In this document: piece after piece, positions 8,537-17,955 of the stretch | Numbering within the stretch: position 1 is the first letter of the stretch | Layout: every line of letters begins with the position of its first letter | Source: Caulobacter sp. RHG1 | GTDB taxonomy: Bacteria; Pseudomonadota; Alphaproteobacteria; Caulobacterales; Caulobacteraceae | Direction: 5' to 3' | Assembly: GCF_013181195.1 (NCBI RefSeq) | Contig: NZ_SMZP01000001.1 | Coordinates: 248,001-312,000 of the forward strand | Length of the DNA: 64,000 nucleotides | Notes under the pieces: generated by a model | Seen by the model: only the letters and a program-made list of their open reading frames with translations | Databases searched by the model: none | Told to the model about the DNA's origin: nothing | Position numbers and translations under genes: made by a program

Positions 8537-9760
8537 CTACCGCCCCGTCGGCATGTCCTTGAACGCGACATCCTTGTCGACCCGCACGTCGCCGGGCAGG
8601 CCCAGGACGCGTTCGGCGATGATGTTCTTGAGGATCTCGTCGGTGCCGCCGGCGATGCGCAGGCCGGGCGCCCACATCAGGCTCTGCTGGAACGCCGCCT
8701 CGGCCGGGGCCGTGTCGGGATCGATCAGGATCCCGTACTGGTCCTCCATCTCGACGGCGGTGTTGGCCAGTTCCTGCATCTGGTTGGCGGCGATGATCTT
8801 GCCGATCGAGCTTTCCGGCCCCGGCGTCTGGCCGCGCGACAGGGCGGTCATGGTCCGGAAGCGGGTGAACTTCAGCCCCTCGGACTGCACGTACCAGTCG
8901 GCCAGCTTCTCGCGGAAGGCGTCGTTCTTCAACGCCGGCCCTGTGGGGCCAGAGAGTTCCTGGGCCAGTTTCAGGATCTCGCGATAGTTCGGACCGCTGG
9001 AGCCGCCGACGGCCAGGCGCTCGTTCATCAGGGTGACCAGGGCCACCTTCCAGCCGTCGCCGACCTCGCCCAGCCGCTGGCTGTCCTTGACCCGCAGGTC
9101 GGTGAAATAGACCTCGTTGAACTCGCGCCCGCCCGACATCTGGTGGATCGGCCGGCACTCGACGGCGGCGTCGCGCATGTCGATCCAGAACATGGTCAGG
9201 CCCTTGTGCTTGGGCACATCGGGGTCGGTCCGCGTGAGAAGAATGCCGTAGTCGCAGTAGTGAGCGCCGGTGGTCCAGACCTTCTGGCCGTTGATCACCC
9301 ATTCATCGCCGTCCTTGACCGCCCGCGTGCGCAGGGCCGCGACGTCGGAGCCGCCGGCCGGTTCGGAGAACAGCTGGCACCAGATCTCCTCGCCCTTCAC
9401 GGCGGGCGAGACGAAGCGCTTCTTGGTGTCGCTGTCGGCGAAGGCCATGACGGTCGGCACGCACATGCCAAGCCCGATGGTGAAGTAGCCGTAGCCGAGG
9501 CCCGCCTTGCCCTCTTCCTGGCCGAAGATCACCGACTGGATCGGCGTGCCGCCGCCCCCGCCGATGGCCGCGGGCCAGGTGATGCAGGCATAGCCGCCGG
9601 CGGCCTTGGTCGCCTGCCAGTCCTTGGCGGCGGCCATGTGCTCGGGCGTGTTGGGCTTCAGTTCGCCGAACTTGGCGCGGTGGGCGGCGGCGTTTTCGGC
9701 CAGCCAGGCGCGGGCCTTGTCGCGATAGGCGGCTTCTTCGGGGGAGTCGTTGAAATCCAT
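8537..9760 (-). CDS. Acyl-CoA dehydrogenase, larger subunit-like (407 aa)
   Basis: The protein has the full acyl-CoA dehydrogenase layout: an N-terminal helical domain, a middle beta-domain with WCQLFSEPAGGSDVA and NGQKVWTTGAHYCDYGIL, and a C-terminal helical domain ending AGGTDEILKNIIAERVLG. It would oxidise an acyl-CoA to the 2-enoyl-CoA with FAD. The usual YEG segment carrying the catalytic Glu in many homotetrameric enzymes is replaced by AGGTDE. It lies 15 bases after a second, smaller dehydrogenase gene, so the two may form a heteromeric enzyme. The acyl substrate is unknown. Confidence 0.9.
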   Translation of the reverse strand: MDFNDSPEEAAYRDKARAWLAENAAAHRAKFGELKPNTPEHMAAAKDWQATKAAGGYACITWPAAIGGGGGTPIQSVIFGQEEGKAGLGYGYFTIGLGMCVPTVMAFADSDTKKRFVSPAVKGEEIWCQLFSEPAGGSDVAALRTRAVKDGDEWVINGQKVWTTGAHYCDYGILLTRTDPDVPKHKGLTMFWIDMRDAAVECRPIHQMSGGREFNEVYFTDLRVKDSQRLGEVGDGWKVALVTLMNERLAVGGSSGPNYREILKLAQELSGPTGPALKNDAFREKLADWYVQSEGLKFTRFRTMTALSRGQTPGPESSIGKIIAANQMQELANTAVEMEDQYGILIDPDTAPAEAAFQQSLMWAPGLRIAGGTDEILKNIIAERVLGLPGDVRVDKDVAFKDMPTGR

Positions 9761-9775
9761 GATCCTCTATCTCCC

Positions 9776-10891
9776 TTAAGCCGCGTTCTTCTGTTCGAGC
9801 TGGCTGACCAGCCGTTCCTTCCAGACCTTGGGCGCGCCGGCGACCAGGCTGAGCTGCCGCGAGCGGCGGTAGTAGAGGTGGCAGTCGACGTCCCAGGTGA
9901 AGCCCATGCCGCCATGCACCTGGATGTTCTCCTTGCTGGCGAACCAGAAGGCGTCCGAGGCGGCGATGCGGGCGGCCGAGGCGGCGATCGGAAGATCGGC
10001 GCCGGCGTCGTTCAGCGCCCAGGCCCCGTAATAGGCGTTGGAGCGGGCGACCTCGTTCTTGACGTACATGTCGGCCAGCTTGTGCTTGATGGCCTGATAG
10101 CCGGCGATGACGCGGCCAAAGGCGTAGCGGCCCATCGCATACTCCTTGGCCATCTCCAGGCAGCGGTCGGCGCCGCCCAGCTGTTCGAAGGCCAGCAGCA
10201 CGGCGGCGCGGTCCAGGATGGACTGGACGAGGTCGAAACCAGCGCCGGCCTCCCCCACCCGCTCGGCCGCCGCGCCGTCGAAGACGATCCGGGCCACGCC
10301 GCGCGTGGGGTCCAGGCTCTTCAGCGTCTCACGGGTGACGCCCGCGCCCTTCAGGTCGACGAGGAACAGGCCCGGGCGGCCGCCCTCACTGGCCAGCACC
10401 AGGGCGGTGTCGGCGACGTCGCCGTCGGTGACGGGGATCTTGATCCCAGAGAGCTTGCCGCCCTCGACCTTGCTGGTCAGGGTCGCCGGGCCGATGACGC
10501 CGGGACCTTCGGAGGTCGCAAGGCAGCCGATCAGCTCACCGGCGGCGATGCGCGGCAGGATGGCGCTCTTCTGAGCCTCGCTGCCATGGGCGAGGATCGC
10601 CTCGGCCAGGACGTAGACCGTGGAGGCGAACGGGATCGGCGCGACGGCGCGGCCCAGTTCCTCGGCGATGGCGCACAGCTCGACGCGCCCCAGGCCCAGG
10701 CCGTTGAACTCCTCAGGGATGCAGGCGCCCAGCCAGCCCTGCTCGGCCACGCCCTTCCACAGCTTCTCGTCGAACGAGCGCTCGGGATTGTCGAGCACGC
10801 CGCGAACGACCCCGACGTCGCAATGGGCGGCGAGGAACTTGCGCGCCTCGTCCTTCAGGAACTTCTGGTCGTCGGAATAGTCGAAATCCAC
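9776..10891 (-). CDS. Acyl-CoA dehydrogenase, smaller subunit-like (371 aa)
   Basis: I place the start at GTG 10891 (VDFDYSDDQKFL) because GGAGG lies just upstream. A longer in-frame extension to 10981 lacks family similarity. Dehydrogenase features include YAFGRVIAGYQAIKHKLADM and the C-terminal IQVHGGMGFTWDVDCHLYYR. It is the first gene of a two-gene operon with the 407-residue dehydrogenase. Side-by-side pairs of unequal acyl-CoA dehydrogenases are typical of heterotetrameric enzymes for bulky acyl-CoAs, so a joint enzyme is plausible. A perfect palindrome about 50 bases upstream may be the operator. Confidence 0.88.
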   Translation of the reverse strand: MDFDYSDDQKFLKDEARKFLAAHCDVGVVRGVLDNPERSFDEKLWKGVAEQGWLGACIPEEFNGLGLGRVELCAIAEELGRAVAPIPFASTVYVLAEAILAHGSEAQKSAILPRIAAGELIGCLATSEGPGVIGPATLTSKVEGGKLSGIKIPVTDGDVADTALVLASEGGRPGLFLVDLKGAGVTRETLKSLDPTRGVARIVFDGAAAERVGEAGAGFDLVQSILDRAAVLLAFEQLGGADRCLEMAKEYAMGRYAFGRVIAGYQAIKHKLADMYVKNEVARSNAYYGAWALNDAGADLPIAASAARIAASDAFWFASKENIQVHGGMGFTWDVDCHLYYRRSRQLSLVAGAPKVWKERLVSQLEQKNAA

Positions 10892-10939
10892 TGCAACCTC
10901 CCTGGACGCGGTTCTATCGACCGGTCTCGAGGGGCACAC

Positions 10940-10952
10940 TGAACGACGTTCA
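10940..10952. promoter_or_regulatory. Palindromic candidate operator upstream of the acyl-CoA dehydrogenase operon
   Basis: TGAACGACGTTCA is a perfect 13-base odd palindrome about 50 bases before the GTG start. It is also about 85 bases before the divergent hypothetical gene. The size and symmetry suit a TetR- or GntR-type repressor, as is common for fatty-acid genes. No regulator gene is adjacent. Confidence 0.35.
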
Positions 10953-11035
10953 CGCGAAGGGAAAGATTGACCCGGCGTCAAGAATTTCCGCTTCTTATGC
11001 GGACTTTCGAGATCGCAGGGACGTTACCCCACGGC

Positions 11036-11596
11036 ATGGCCAAGACCGTCTTCCAGAAGAACCAGCGGGTATGGGTCGAGAGCGTTGGCTGCTGGGCCAC
11101 GGTCGACAAGATCGTGCCCATCTGGGCCAAGGGCTTCGACGAGCCCGTGCGGGTGACCTACGACGTGGGTCTGGGCCGCGAGTTCCAGGCCAACGAGCTG
11201 AAGGCCGAGGACAAGACCGACCTGCAGACCGCCGACGACGGCGCCAACTGGCGCATCCTGCGGGCTCGCAACAAATGGCAGCAGGAAAGCGACTGCGCCC
11301 ACCACCCCTATCCGGGCACCTATCCGGTCGTGGTCACCGACATCCAAGACTGGGGCGGCTGGCGCACGCCGGGTGCGGAGTACGACCGCGATCCGCACAA
11401 GATGGAGTATCAGGCCCGCCTGATCGCCAGCGCTCCGCGCCTGCAGGCGATCGCTCGCGAGGTTCTGGCCCTGGTGGCCGATAGCCCGGAAGATGCGCCC
11501 CCGGCGTTGAGCGCCTTGGCCCAGAAGATCAACGTGATCGAGCGATACCTGCAGGAAGCGCCGACGGCGGCGCCGTCGGGCGGCGCCCAGGACTAG
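11036..11596 (+). CDS. Conserved hypothetical protein (186 aa)
   Basis: I take ATG 11036 (MAKTVFQKNQRVWVES) as the start. Two further in-frame starts at 10967 and 10997 would add residues of no clear character. The protein is soluble, with no signal peptide or membrane segment. Its N-terminus (RVWVESVGCWATVDKIVPIW) is beta-rich and the C-terminus is helical (ALAQKINVIERYLQEA). I do not recognise the family. The stop codon overlaps the stop of the convergent CPBP gene in a shared CTAG. Confidence 0.7.
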   Translation: MAKTVFQKNQRVWVESVGCWATVDKIVPIWAKGFDEPVRVTYDVGLGREFQANELKAEDKTDLQTADDGANWRILRARNKWQQESDCAHHPYPGTYPVVVTDIQDWGGWRTPGAEYDRDPHKMEYQARLIASAPRLQAIAREVLALVADSPEDAPPALSALAQKINVIERYLQEAPTAAPSGGAQD

Positions 11597-12477
11597 TCCG
11601 CCCGGGGCCTGAAGTTGCCCTTCTTCCAGGCCCACCACAGCGTCACGATCGCCGCCAGCGTACCCACGATCATGGCCGGCAGCGAAGCCTCCGGACCGAA
11701 GGCGCCGCCGCTCAGGATCTCCGGCGCGCCCGGCTTGGGGCTGCTGACCAGCCAGCTCTCGACCACCGGAATGCCCGAAACGGAAGCGCCCCAGATCCAG
11801 CCTTGTGTGAAGTTCCAGGCCGCGTGGACGCCGATCGAAACCCATAGGCGCCCGGTCACCAGATAGAAGCCGGCCAGCATCAGCCCAGCCTCGATGGCGA
11901 TGGCCGCGGCGGCCACCGGCGTGGCGTTGGGATTGGCCAGGTGCACGACGCCGAACAGCGCCGCCTGGATCACCAGCGACGGCCAGACCCCGAAGGCCCG
12001 CATCAGCAGGCGCATGAGGACGGCCCGAAACATCAGCTCCTCCATCACGCCCGACTGGATCGCCATCGACACCGCCCCCCAGGCCGAAGCCGGACGCGGA
12101 CCGCTGATCTCGTAGACGCCCAGCAGATAGAGCCCGCCCACCGCGGCGCTCAGCAGGGCCGCGCCGATCACGAGACCTATGGCCAGTTCGGCCAGCGCCG
12201 GACGCAGGGCCAGCTCCTCGGGCCAGCGGTTCTCCGTCACCCGCACGATCCCGGCGTAGAGGCCGACGCCGAACAGGCAGATCGCCGCGACCTTGAGGAC
12301 GCCTGGCGCCCCGCCGCTCTGGGTCAGCGGATCGCCCAGCATCTGGACGCCCGCATAGACCAGGGAGACCAGCACGAACAGCACCACCATCCAGGCGGTG
12401 GCGCGCAGCCAGCGCAGCGGTCCCGGATGCAGAAAGCGCCTGCGTCCGACTTCCAGCCCGACCTGATCCCCGCTCAT
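11593..12477 (-). CDS. CPBP family intramembrane metalloprotease (CAAX protease-like)
   Basis: The 294-residue protein has about seven hydrophobic segments. The CPBP signature motifs are visible: EELMFRAVLMRLLMRAFG (EExxxR), a later His in VVHLANPNATP, and GVHAAWNFTQ near the end. The family comprises membrane-embedded proteases, including prenyl-protein proteases and bacteriocin-immunity proteins. The bacterial substrate is usually unknown and is not evident here. ATG 12477 has GGGGG about 10 bases upstream and is preferred over ATG 12486. The stop overlaps that of the convergent gene. Confidence 0.85.
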   Translation of the reverse strand: MSGDQVGLEVGRRRFLHPGPLRWLRATAWMVVLFVLVSLVYAGVQMLGDPLTQSGGAPGVLKVAAICLFGVGLYAGIVRVTENRWPEELALRPALAELAIGLVIGAALLSAAVGGLYLLGVYEISGPRPASAWGAVSMAIQSGVMEELMFRAVLMRLLMRAFGVWPSLVIQAALFGVVHLANPNATPVAAAAIAIEAGLMLAGFYLVTGRLWVSIGVHAAWNFTQGWIWGASVSGIPVVESWLVSSPKPGAPEILSGGAFGPEASLPAMIVGTLAAIVTLWWAWKKGNFRPRAD

Positions 12478-12581
12478 CGCCTGCATCCCCCGCTCGCAAA
12501 GTGCGTCAAGCTCGCCATTAATTCGGCTGGCGGCGTCAAGGTCCCCTCGCGAAGGGGGCGTTGGAGGCTTAAGTTGTACCG

Positions 12582-15173
12582 ATGCGCACAGACACGCCCC
12601 AAGCCGTTCGCCTGGCGGATTACCGCCCCTTCCCGTTCGACATCGAGGCGACCCGCCTGGTCTTCGACCTCCACCCGACCGAGACCAAGGTCCGGGCCGA
12701 GCTGACGATCCGCCGCACCGGCGACGCGAGCGAGCCCCTGGTGCTGAACGGCGAGCGGCTGAAGCTGCTGTCGGTCGCCATCGACGGCCAGGCCCTGAGC
12801 GCCAACCAGTACATCGTCGACGCCGAGCACCTGACCCTTCCCGACGTCCCTGACCAGTTCGTGCTGACCACCGAGGTCGAGATCAATCCGTCGGCCAATA
12901 AGGCGCTGATGGGCCTCTACATGTCCGGCGGCCGTTATTGCACCCAGTGCGAGGCCGAGGGCTTCCGGACCATCACCTACTTCCCCGACCGCCCGGACGT
13001 GCTGTCGCGCTACACCGTCCGCATCGAGGCCGACCGCAAGTTCCCTCACCTCCTGAGCAACGGCAATCCGGGCGCGCACGGCGCCGTCGGCGACGGTCGC
13101 CACTTCCTGGAGTGGACCGACCCCTTCCCCAAGCCCTGCTACCTGTTCGCCCTGGTGGCCGGCGACCTGGACGTGCTGGCCGACAAGTTCATCACCATGA
13201 GCGGCCGCGAAGTGGCGCTGCGGGTGTTCGTCGACCCCGGCCAGGCCCCGCGCGCAGCCTACGCCCTGGACAGCCTGAAGCGGGCGATGAAGTGGGACGA
13301 GGAAGCGTTCGGCCGCGAGTACGACCTGAACCTGTTCATGATCGTCGCCGTGCGCGACTTCAATTTCGGGGCCATGGAGAACAAGGGGCTGAACATCTTC
13401 AACAGCTCCCTGCTGCTGGCCGAGCCGCGGACCGCCACCGATCTCGACTACGAGCGGATCGAGGCCGTCGTCGCCCACGAGTACTTCCACAACTGGACCG
13501 GCAACCGCATCACCTGCCGCGACTGGTTCCAGCTGTGCCTGAAGGAGGGCTTCACGGTCTTCCGCGACCAGAGCTTCAGCGCCGACATGCGCGGCCATGC
13601 GGTCCACCGGATCAAGGACGTCTGGCAGCTGCGCGCCCGCCAGTTCGCCGAAGACGCCGGGCCGCTGGCCCATCCGGTGCGCCCGTCCAGCTACATGAAG
13701 ATCGACAACTTCTACACCGCGACCATCTACGAGAAGGGCGCGGAGATCATCCGGATGCTGAAGACCATCCTGGGCGAGCAGGCCTTCCGCCGGGGCTGCG
13801 ATCTCTACTTCCAGCGGCTGGATGGCCAGGCCTCGACGGTCGAGGCCTTCATCGCCTGCTTCGCCGAGGCCTCGGGCCGCGACCTGACCGACTTCTTCGG
13901 CTGGTACGAGCAGGCCGGCACGCCGACGGTGACCATCGCCACCGACTACGACGCCGCCGAACAGGCGCTGACCCTGACCCTGAGCCAGGCCACCGCGCCA
14001 ACGCCCGGCCAGGCGACCAAGAAGCCCCTGCCGATCCCGGTGGCCATCGGCCTGCTGTCCGAAAGCGGCGCCAGCTTGCGCGACACCGAGATCGTGCTGC
14101 TGGATCAGGAAAGCCTGACCGTGCGCTGGGACGGCGTGGCCGAGCGTCCGGTGCTGTCGGCCCTGCGCGGCTTCTCGGCGCCCGTGAATCTGGTCACCGA
14201 CGCGCGGCCATCGGACCGCTATGTGTTGTTCGGCTCTGACACCGACCTCTTCAACCGCTGGGAAGCCGGTCAGACCCTGGCCCGCGACCTGATCCTGGCC
14301 CGCGCCGCCGGCACGCCCGACGAGGTGGGCGAGGAGCGCTACGCCGAAGGCCTGGGCCGGGCCCTGGCCGACACGAGCTCGGAGCCGGCGTTCAAGGCCC
14401 TGCTGCTAGCCCTGCCCGCCGAGCCGGACCTGGCGCGGATGTCCGAACCCGCCGACCCGGCCGCCCTGCACGCCGCGCGCGATCACCTGCGCCTGCGCAT
14501 CGCCGTCCACCTGGGCGAGCTGCTGCGCCTGTTGCATGGCGAGATGCAGGAGGCCGGAGCGTTCTCTGACAGCGCCGAGGCCGCCGGCCGCCGCGCCCTG
14601 CGCAACGCCTGCGCCGACCTCCTGGCGACCGACCCGCACGAAGAGAACCTGATGCGGATCGTCGGTCACTACGAAGCGGCCAGCAACATGACCGACATGA
14701 TCGGCGGGCTGACGCCCCTGGTGGCGATCGGCGGCACGATCCGTCTGAGGGCCTTGGCGACCTTCCACCAGGCTTGGCGCAACGAGCCGTTGGTGATGGA
14801 CAAGTGGTTCGCCGCCCAGGCGCGCGATCCCAATCCGGACGCCCTCGACAACGTGATCGCCCTGCTCGGCCATCCCGATTTCGAGCCGACCAATCCCAAC
14901 CGCCTGCGATCCCTGATCTCCATCTTCTCCGGCTACAACCCGGCGCGGTTCCACGACCCCAGCGGCGTGGGCTATCGCTTCCTGGCCGACCAAGTGCTGC
15001 GGATCGACGCCTTCAATCCCATGACGGCGGCGCGGATGATCGAGCCCCTGGGCGCCTGGCGGCGCTACAAGCCCGAACTGGGGGCGCTGATGCGCGAGCA
15101 GTTGCAGCGCGTCGCCGATCATCCGGACCTGTCCAAAAACGTGCTGGAACTGGCGACCAAGGCCCTGGATTGA
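12582..15173 (+). CDS. pepN: Aminopeptidase N (M1 family zinc peptidase)
   Basis: The 863-residue product matches the length of bacterial PepN. GAMEN (residues 263-267) binds the substrate N-terminus. HEYFHNWTGNRITCRDWFQL carries the zinc site with His299, Glu300, His303 and a downstream Glu in LKEGFT. The enzyme removes N-terminal residues from cytoplasmic peptides. No signal peptide is present. The C-terminal helical domain is complete. A hairpin with a GAAA loop follows the stop codon, so the gene probably ends its own transcript ahead of pleC. Confidence 0.95.
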   Translation: MRTDTPQAVRLADYRPFPFDIEATRLVFDLHPTETKVRAELTIRRTGDASEPLVLNGERLKLLSVAIDGQALSANQYIVDAEHLTLPDVPDQFVLTTEVEINPSANKALMGLYMSGGRYCTQCEAEGFRTITYFPDRPDVLSRYTVRIEADRKFPHLLSNGNPGAHGAVGDGRHFLEWTDPFPKPCYLFALVAGDLDVLADKFITMSGREVALRVFVDPGQAPRAAYALDSLKRAMKWDEEAFGREYDLNLFMIVAVRDFNFGAMENKGLNIFNSSLLLAEPRTATDLDYERIEAVVAHEYFHNWTGNRITCRDWFQLCLKEGFTVFRDQSFSADMRGHAVHRIKDVWQLRARQFAEDAGPLAHPVRPSSYMKIDNFYTATIYEKGAEIIRMLKTILGEQAFRRGCDLYFQRLDGQASTVEAFIACFAEASGRDLTDFFGWYEQAGTPTVTIATDYDAAEQALTLTLSQATAPTPGQATKKPLPIPVAIGLLSESGASLRDTEIVLLDQESLTVRWDGVAERPVLSALRGFSAPVNLVTDARPSDRYVLFGSDTDLFNRWEAGQTLARDLILARAAGTPDEVGEERYAEGLGRALADTSSEPAFKALLLALPAEPDLARMSEPADPAALHAARDHLRLRIAVHLGELLRLLHGEMQEAGAFSDSAEAAGRRALRNACADLLATDPHEENLMRIVGHYEAASNMTDMIGGLTPLVAIGGTIRLRALATFHQAWRNEPLVMDKWFAAQARDPNPDALDNVIALLGHPDFEPTNPNRLRSLISIFSGYNPARFHDPSGVGYRFLADQVLRIDAFNPMTAARMIEPLGAWRRYKPELGALMREQLQRVADHPDLSKNVLELATKALD

Positions 15174-15179
15174 CCGTTC

Positions 15180-15202
15180 GGGGCGCCGAAAGGCGCCCCT
15201 TA
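15180..15202 (+). terminator. Terminator-like hairpin after pepN
   Basis: GGGGCGCC at 15180-15187 and GGCGCCCC at 15192-15199 form a perfect 8-base GC stem around a GAAA tetraloop. It lies 7 bases after the pepN stop. Only TTA follows, so the U tract is weak, but the position fits a terminator. Confidence 0.6.
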
Positions 15203-15339
15203 CATTGCGACCAATAGGCTCACACGTGCGGAATCGGCTTGTTCCACGGTGACGTCGGCGCGGCCGGCCAGTAGATTTACCATGTCGGCGAAGTGACTCG
15301 CCGCAGGATCTACGGGAGCCGGGTGGTTTGGACAGGGGC

Positions 15340-17868
15340 ATGGCGAGACACGGGGGGCCGGCGGCAGCCGGACCGGCCGGGCCTTCGGCCGTGCGGGCCA
15401 AGTCCGCTCCTGGCTCGTCGCAGGTGTTCATCCGCATCACCATTCTGGCGGCCCTGCTGCTGCTGGCCGTCTACACCGCGTTCGGCGTCAAGCGCCTGCA
15501 GGCAGAGGCTGCGACCGAGCCCGGCGGCGCGCCGCTGGCGGCTCAGGCCAGCCTGATCGCCAGCCGCGTCGAGGCTAATCTGGCCGCCCAGCGCGCCGGC
15601 CTCTCGGCCGCCGCCGACCTGCTCAAGCGCGATCCGGCCGCCACCATGGACGCCGCCGAGACCGCCCTGCGGGCCGCCGGCGGCGAGGCCGCGGCCGTGG
15701 CGGTCGTGGGCGCCGGCGGTCCCATCGCCATCGCCGGCCGCGACGACGGCGCCGACTGGAAGGGCGCGGCCCAGGCCGCCAGCGCTTCGGGCCGCACCAC
15801 CTGGACCGGTTCGATCGGCGAGACCGGCCGCCTCTATGTCGCCACCTCCGCCTCGATCGACGGCGCCCGGGCGTTCGTGGTCGCCAGCGGCGACGCCTCG
15901 CGCCTGGTCGAGGTCGCCGACAAGGACGACAGCGCCGCCCTGGCCCTGGCTGACGGCGCGCTGGTCACCGCCAAGGGCCGCGACGTCCAAGCCGCCAACA
16001 GCCTGCGCGAAGCCTTCGCCCTGTCGACCGAAGACGTCGGCGGCAAGGCCGTCGCCGTACACGGCCAGGGCCTCAACGGCGGCGTGCTCGACGTGGCCGT
16101 GCGGCCGCTGGCCGAGGGGGCCCTGCTGGCCGTCGCCGCCACGCCCACCCGCTCGATCGCCAACCTGGACAACAAGGTCATGGAAGGCGTCTTCAACCTT
16201 CTGGCGCCGCTGGCCGCCGGCATCGCCCTGGCGCTGCTGCTGATGCTGCAGAGCCGCAAGGTCGAGCGCGCCCACCGCGAGTTCATCGACAGCGAGCAGC
16301 GCTTCCGCCTGGCCGTCGAGGCCGCCCGCTGCGGCATCTGGGAGTGGGACCTGAACGCCGACCAGGTGTTCCTGTCCGACGTCACCGGCGCGATGTTCGG
16401 CTGGGGCGGCGGCGGCGTCGTTTCGGGCCAGGACCTGCTGGAACGCATCTCGCTGGACCACCGCGAGCGGGTCCGCCAGGCCCTGACCAACGCGGCCATG
16501 TACGGCGCCTTCGACGTCTCGTTCCGCGTGCCGGCCACCGAGCACGGCGGCCGCTCGCTGTGGATCGACGCCCGCGGCCAGGGCTTCGGCAAGCCCGGCG
16601 GCGACGGCTATGTCCGCATCATCGGCGTGGCCTTGGACGTCACCGAGGAGCGCATCGCCCAGGCCCGCGCCCAGGCCGCCGAGAACCGCCTGCGCGACGC
16701 CATCGAAAGTGTGTCGGAAGCCTTCGTCCTGTGGGATCGCCAGGGCCGGCTGCTGATGTGCAACCGCAACTATCGCAGCGTCTTCTCGCTGGAGCCCAAG
16801 ATCCTGAAACCCGGCGCCGCCCGCGCCGAGGTCAACCGCTTCGCCGCCCTGGCCATCAAGCAGGACCACCCCGCCCCCGACGGCGCCAAGGGCGTGCGCG
16901 AGGCCGAGATGATGGACGGCCGCTGGATCCAGATCAGCGAGCGCCGCACGGCCGAAGGCGGCCTGGTCATGACCGCCGCCGACATCACCGCCATCAAGAC
17001 CCAGGAAGAGGCCCGCCGCCTCAACGAGGAGCAGCTGCAGAACGCCATCACCGGCCTGGAGCGCAGCCAGGAGCAGCTGGCCGAGCTGGCCCGCAAGTAC
17101 GAGACCGAAAAGGTCAAGGCCGAGAGCGCCAACAAGGCCAAGAGCGAGTTCCTGGCCAACATGTCCCACGAGCTGCGCACGCCGCTGAACGCCATCAACG
17201 GCTTCTCCGAGATCATGATGAACGAGATGTTCGGGGCGCTGGGGGACAAGCGCTACAAGGGCTACAGCCAGGACATCCACTCGTCGGGCCAGCACCTGCT
17301 GGCGCTGATCAACGACATCCTCGACATGTCGAAGATCGAGGCCGGCAAGATGAACCTCAAGTTCGAGGCGATGCATTTGGAGGACGTGGCCGAGGACGCC
17401 GTCCGCCTGATCCGCAACCGCGCCGAGGCCGCCGGCCTGACCCTGAACGTCGAGTTCCCGCACCTGCCCGAGGTCGAGGCCGACTATCGCGCGGTCAAGC
17501 AGGTGCTGCTGAACCTGCTGTCCAACGCCATCAAGTTCACGCCGCGCGCCGGCAGCGTCACGGTGCGGGCCGAGGTGCGCCGCGATCCGTTCGGCGACAA
17601 GGTCAAGGTGTCGGTCACCGACACTGGCATCGGCATCGCCAAGGAAGACCTGGCGCGCCTGGCCAAGCCGTTCGAGCAGGTCGAGAGCCAGTTCTCCAAG
17701 ACCACCCAGGGTACGGGCCTTGGCCTGGCCCTGACCAAGTCGCTGATCACCATGCACGACGGCGTGCTGGAAATGCATTCCCAGCCCGGCGAAGGCACCA
17801 CGGTCAGCTTCACCCTGCCGGTGCGCCAGGGCGAACATAAGCCGGCCCGCGACTTCGTGGCCGCTTAA
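15340..17868 (+). CDS. pleC: Sensor histidine kinase/phosphatase PleC
   Basis: Two membrane segments (about residues 28-50 and 281-306) flank a periplasmic domain of about 230 residues. Two PAS domains follow (roughly 315-430 and 445-560), then a coiled linker, a HisKA domain with SHELRTPLNAINGFSEIM, and a HATPase domain with NLLSNAIKF, DTGIGI and GTGLGL. Starting at ATG 15340 the protein has 842 residues and the phospho-accepting His is residue 610. Both values equal those established for Caulobacter PleC, which controls DivK and PleD phosphorylation and pole identity. A TTG at 15328 is an alternative start with a better spaced GGGAG. Confidence 0.88.
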   Translation: MARHGGPAAAGPAGPSAVRAKSAPGSSQVFIRITILAALLLLAVYTAFGVKRLQAEAATEPGGAPLAAQASLIASRVEANLAAQRAGLSAAADLLKRDPAATMDAAETALRAAGGEAAAVAVVGAGGPIAIAGRDDGADWKGAAQAASASGRTTWTGSIGETGRLYVATSASIDGARAFVVASGDASRLVEVADKDDSAALALADGALVTAKGRDVQAANSLREAFALSTEDVGGKAVAVHGQGLNGGVLDVAVRPLAEGALLAVAATPTRSIANLDNKVMEGVFNLLAPLAAGIALALLLMLQSRKVERAHREFIDSEQRFRLAVEAARCGIWEWDLNADQVFLSDVTGAMFGWGGGGVVSGQDLLERISLDHRERVRQALTNAAMYGAFDVSFRVPATEHGGRSLWIDARGQGFGKPGGDGYVRIIGVALDVTEERIAQARAQAAENRLRDAIESVSEAFVLWDRQGRLLMCNRNYRSVFSLEPKILKPGAARAEVNRFAALAIKQDHPAPDGAKGVREAEMMDGRWIQISERRTAEGGLVMTAADITAIKTQEEARRLNEEQLQNAITGLERSQEQLAELARKYETEKVKAESANKAKSEFLANMSHELRTPLNAINGFSEIMMNEMFGALGDKRYKGYSQDIHSSGQHLLALINDILDMSKIEAGKMNLKFEAMHLEDVAEDAVRLIRNRAEAAGLTLNVEFPHLPEVEADYRAVKQVLLNLLSNAIKFTPRAGSVTVRAEVRRDPFGDKVKVSVTDTGIGIAKEDLARLAKPFEQVESQFSKTTQGTGLGLALTKSLITMHDGVLEMHSQPGEGTTVSFTLPVRQGEHKPARDFVAA

Positions 17869-17955
17869 GAGGCTTGACGAACACCCCTAGGATCAGTCGA
17901 GCATAGGGGCGCTGCCGGGGGGCGGCCACACAGTGATGACCTCTCGGGGGAGGAC

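Noticed and set aside
8225..10942. Long plus-strand open frame of about 905 codons
   Set aside because: It runs antisense to the two acyl-CoA dehydrogenase genes and has the Arg/Gly/Ala/Val-rich composition of high-GC shadow frames.
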